A program made the position numbers and the translations under genes. From positions 1 to 9,845 of the forward strand of contig JACRAA010000082.1 of the NCBI GenBank assembly GCA_016213595.1: a DNA stretch of 9,845 bases, read 5' to 3'. The stretch comes from Actinomycetota bacterium (GTDB lineage Bacteria > Actinomycetota > Actinomycetes > Propionibacteriales > Propionibacteriaceae). This document shows positions 8,963 to 9,845 of this stretch, piece by piece (position 1 is the stretch's first letter; every line of letters begins with the position of its first letter). The notes beneath the pieces were generated by a model. It saw nothing but the letters and a program-made list of their open reading frames with translations. It made no database searches and had not been told where the DNA came from.

Positions 8963-9845
8963 TCAGACGACCTCGCGGATCTTCGGGTAGTGGCACGCCA
9001 CGAAGTGGCCGGGCTCGAGCTCGCGAGGCAGCGGCACCTCGACGGCGCACCGCTCGGTCACCAGTGGGCAGCGGGTGCGGAACACACAGCCGGACGGCGG
9101 GTTCTGGGGGCTGGGCAGGTCGCCGTGGAGCAGGATCCGCTCCCGGTCGCGGCGCGGCTCGGGCACAGGCACGGCTGACAGCAGGGCCTGCGTGTACGGG
9201 TGCATCGGCCGCTCGTACAGGCTGATCCGGTCGGCGACCTCCATCATCTTCCCGAGGTACATCACCATCACCCGGTCGGAGATGTGGCGGACGACCGACA
9301 GGTCGTGGGCGATGAAGATGTACGCGACGTTCTGCTCGTTCTGGATGTCCTCGAGCAGGTTGATGACCTGTGCCTGGATGGAGACGTCGAGGGCGGACAC
9401 CGGCTCGTCGCAGACGATGAGCTTCGGCTTGAGAGCGATCGCGCGGGCCACGCCGATGCGCTGGCGCTGGCCACCGGAGAACTCATGGGGGTAGCGGTTG
9501 TAGTGCTCGGGGTTCAGCCCGACCCGGTCCATGATCTCCTGCACGGCCTTCTTCACGCCGCCCTTCGGAGTCACGTGCTGGATCTCGAAGGGGGCCGCGA
9601 TGATCTGGCCGATGGGGTGCCGGGGGTTCAGCGACCCGTACGGGTCCTGGAACACCATCTGCAGCTCGCGGCGCAGCTGCCGCAGCTCCGCCCCCTTCGC
9701 GTGGGTGACATCGCGCCCTTCGAACTCGATCGTCCCGGCCGTGGGCTCGAGGAGCTTGAGGATCGTCCGGCCCGCGGTCGACTTGCCGCAGCCGGACTCG
9801 CCCAAGAGGCCGAGCGTCTCGCCCGCGTTGAGCGACAGCGAGAGC
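8963..9845 (-). CDS. Oligopeptide/dipeptide ABC transporter ATP-binding protein (OppF/DppF type), partial
   Basis: This is the cytosolic ATPase subunit of a peptide-type importer. The 293 residues seen lack only the extreme N-terminus, which lies beyond the window; the frame stays open to the last base. Within the fragment, Walker A GESGCGKST is at 15-23 and the Q-loop FQDPYGSLNPR at 65-75. The signature SGGQRQR is at 123-129, Walker B LIVCDE at 142-147, SALD at 150-153 and the switch His at 180 (AHDLS). The C-terminal oligopeptide-transporter domain starts near HPYTQALL (215-222). It contains Cys253, Cys259, Cys266 and Cys284, a pattern that binds a [4Fe-4S] cluster in OppD of the mycobacterial OppABCD importer. 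The TTG at 9805 is a Leu just before Walker A and cannot be the start. Permease and binding-protein genes, if present, should lie upstream on this strand, past the window. The substrate could be a peptide, nickel or a sugar. Confidence 0.93.
   Translation of the reverse strand, partial: LSLSLNAGETLGLLGESGCGKSTAGRTILKLLEPTAGTIEFEGRDVTHAKGAELRQLRRELQMVFQDPYGSLNPRHPIGQIIAAPFEIQHVTPKGGVKKAVQEIMDRVGLNPEHYNRYPHEFSGGQRQRIGVARAIALKPKLIVCDEPVSALDVSIQAQVINLLEDIQNEQNVAYIFIAHDLSVVRHISDRVMVMYLGKMMEVADRISLYERPMHPYTQALLSAVPVPEPRRDRERILLHGDLPSPQNPPSGCVFRTRCPLVTERCAVEVPLPRELEPGHFVACHYPKIREVV

Noticed and set aside
9803..9805. TTG as the start of the ABC ATPase
   Set aside because: It encodes the Leu just before Walker A. 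The strand-1 sequence NAGETLGL continues upstream to the window edge, so the gene is cut, not started, here.

Overview
The window is high-GC DNA with C/G-rich third codon positions, GTG starts and TANNNT-type -10 candidates. This points to an actinobacterium. The protein set would fit a Propionibacteriales/Nocardioides-like organism, but that finer placement is only an impression. No mobile element, tRNA, rRNA or CRISPR array was seen. Every gap between genes is shorter than 130 bases.

Layout. (1) 70-1443 (+): a 12-helix GPH-family sugar/cation symporter. It is followed directly by four tandem 22-bp repeats (1444-1531) and a small hairpin. (2) 1572-2464 (+): a 101-residue thiamine-binding (MTH1187/YkoF-like) protein, with a GNAT acetyltransferase whose GTG start overlaps its stop. 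(3) 2465-2591: an intergenic region with three alternating complementary arms, a candidate -10 box and an AT-rich leader with a second short inverted repeat. (4) 2592-8904 (+): a tight three-gene redox operon. It encodes a GltD-like FAD/NAD(P) oxidoreductase with a C-terminal ferredoxin domain, a full-length NifJ-type pyruvate:ferredoxin oxidoreductase (PFOR), and a divergent dihydroorotate-dehydrogenase-like flavoprotein. (5) A 9-bp perfect hairpin at 8929-8958 separates this operon from a convergent gene. (6) 8963-9845 (-): an oligopeptide/dipeptide ABC transporter ATPase, cut by the window end.

How the genes may work together. The redox operon is the centre of interest. NifJ would oxidise pyruvate with CoA to acetyl-CoA and CO2 and pass electrons through three [4Fe-4S] clusters. 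The GltD-like partner carries its own two-cluster ferredoxin domain, FAD and an NAD(P) site, so it could take those electrons to NAD(P)+ (or run in reverse) without a separate ferredoxin, and no ferredoxin gene is seen here. The third protein looks like a flavin-binding TIM barrel but has no cysteine at all and has tyrosines where dihydroorotate dehydrogenases carry their catalytic Cys/Ser. Its substrate is unknown, and it is the least explained part of the module. The upstream thiamine-binding protein could be linked to the thiamine-diphosphate need of PFOR, but it has its own gap and that link is speculative.
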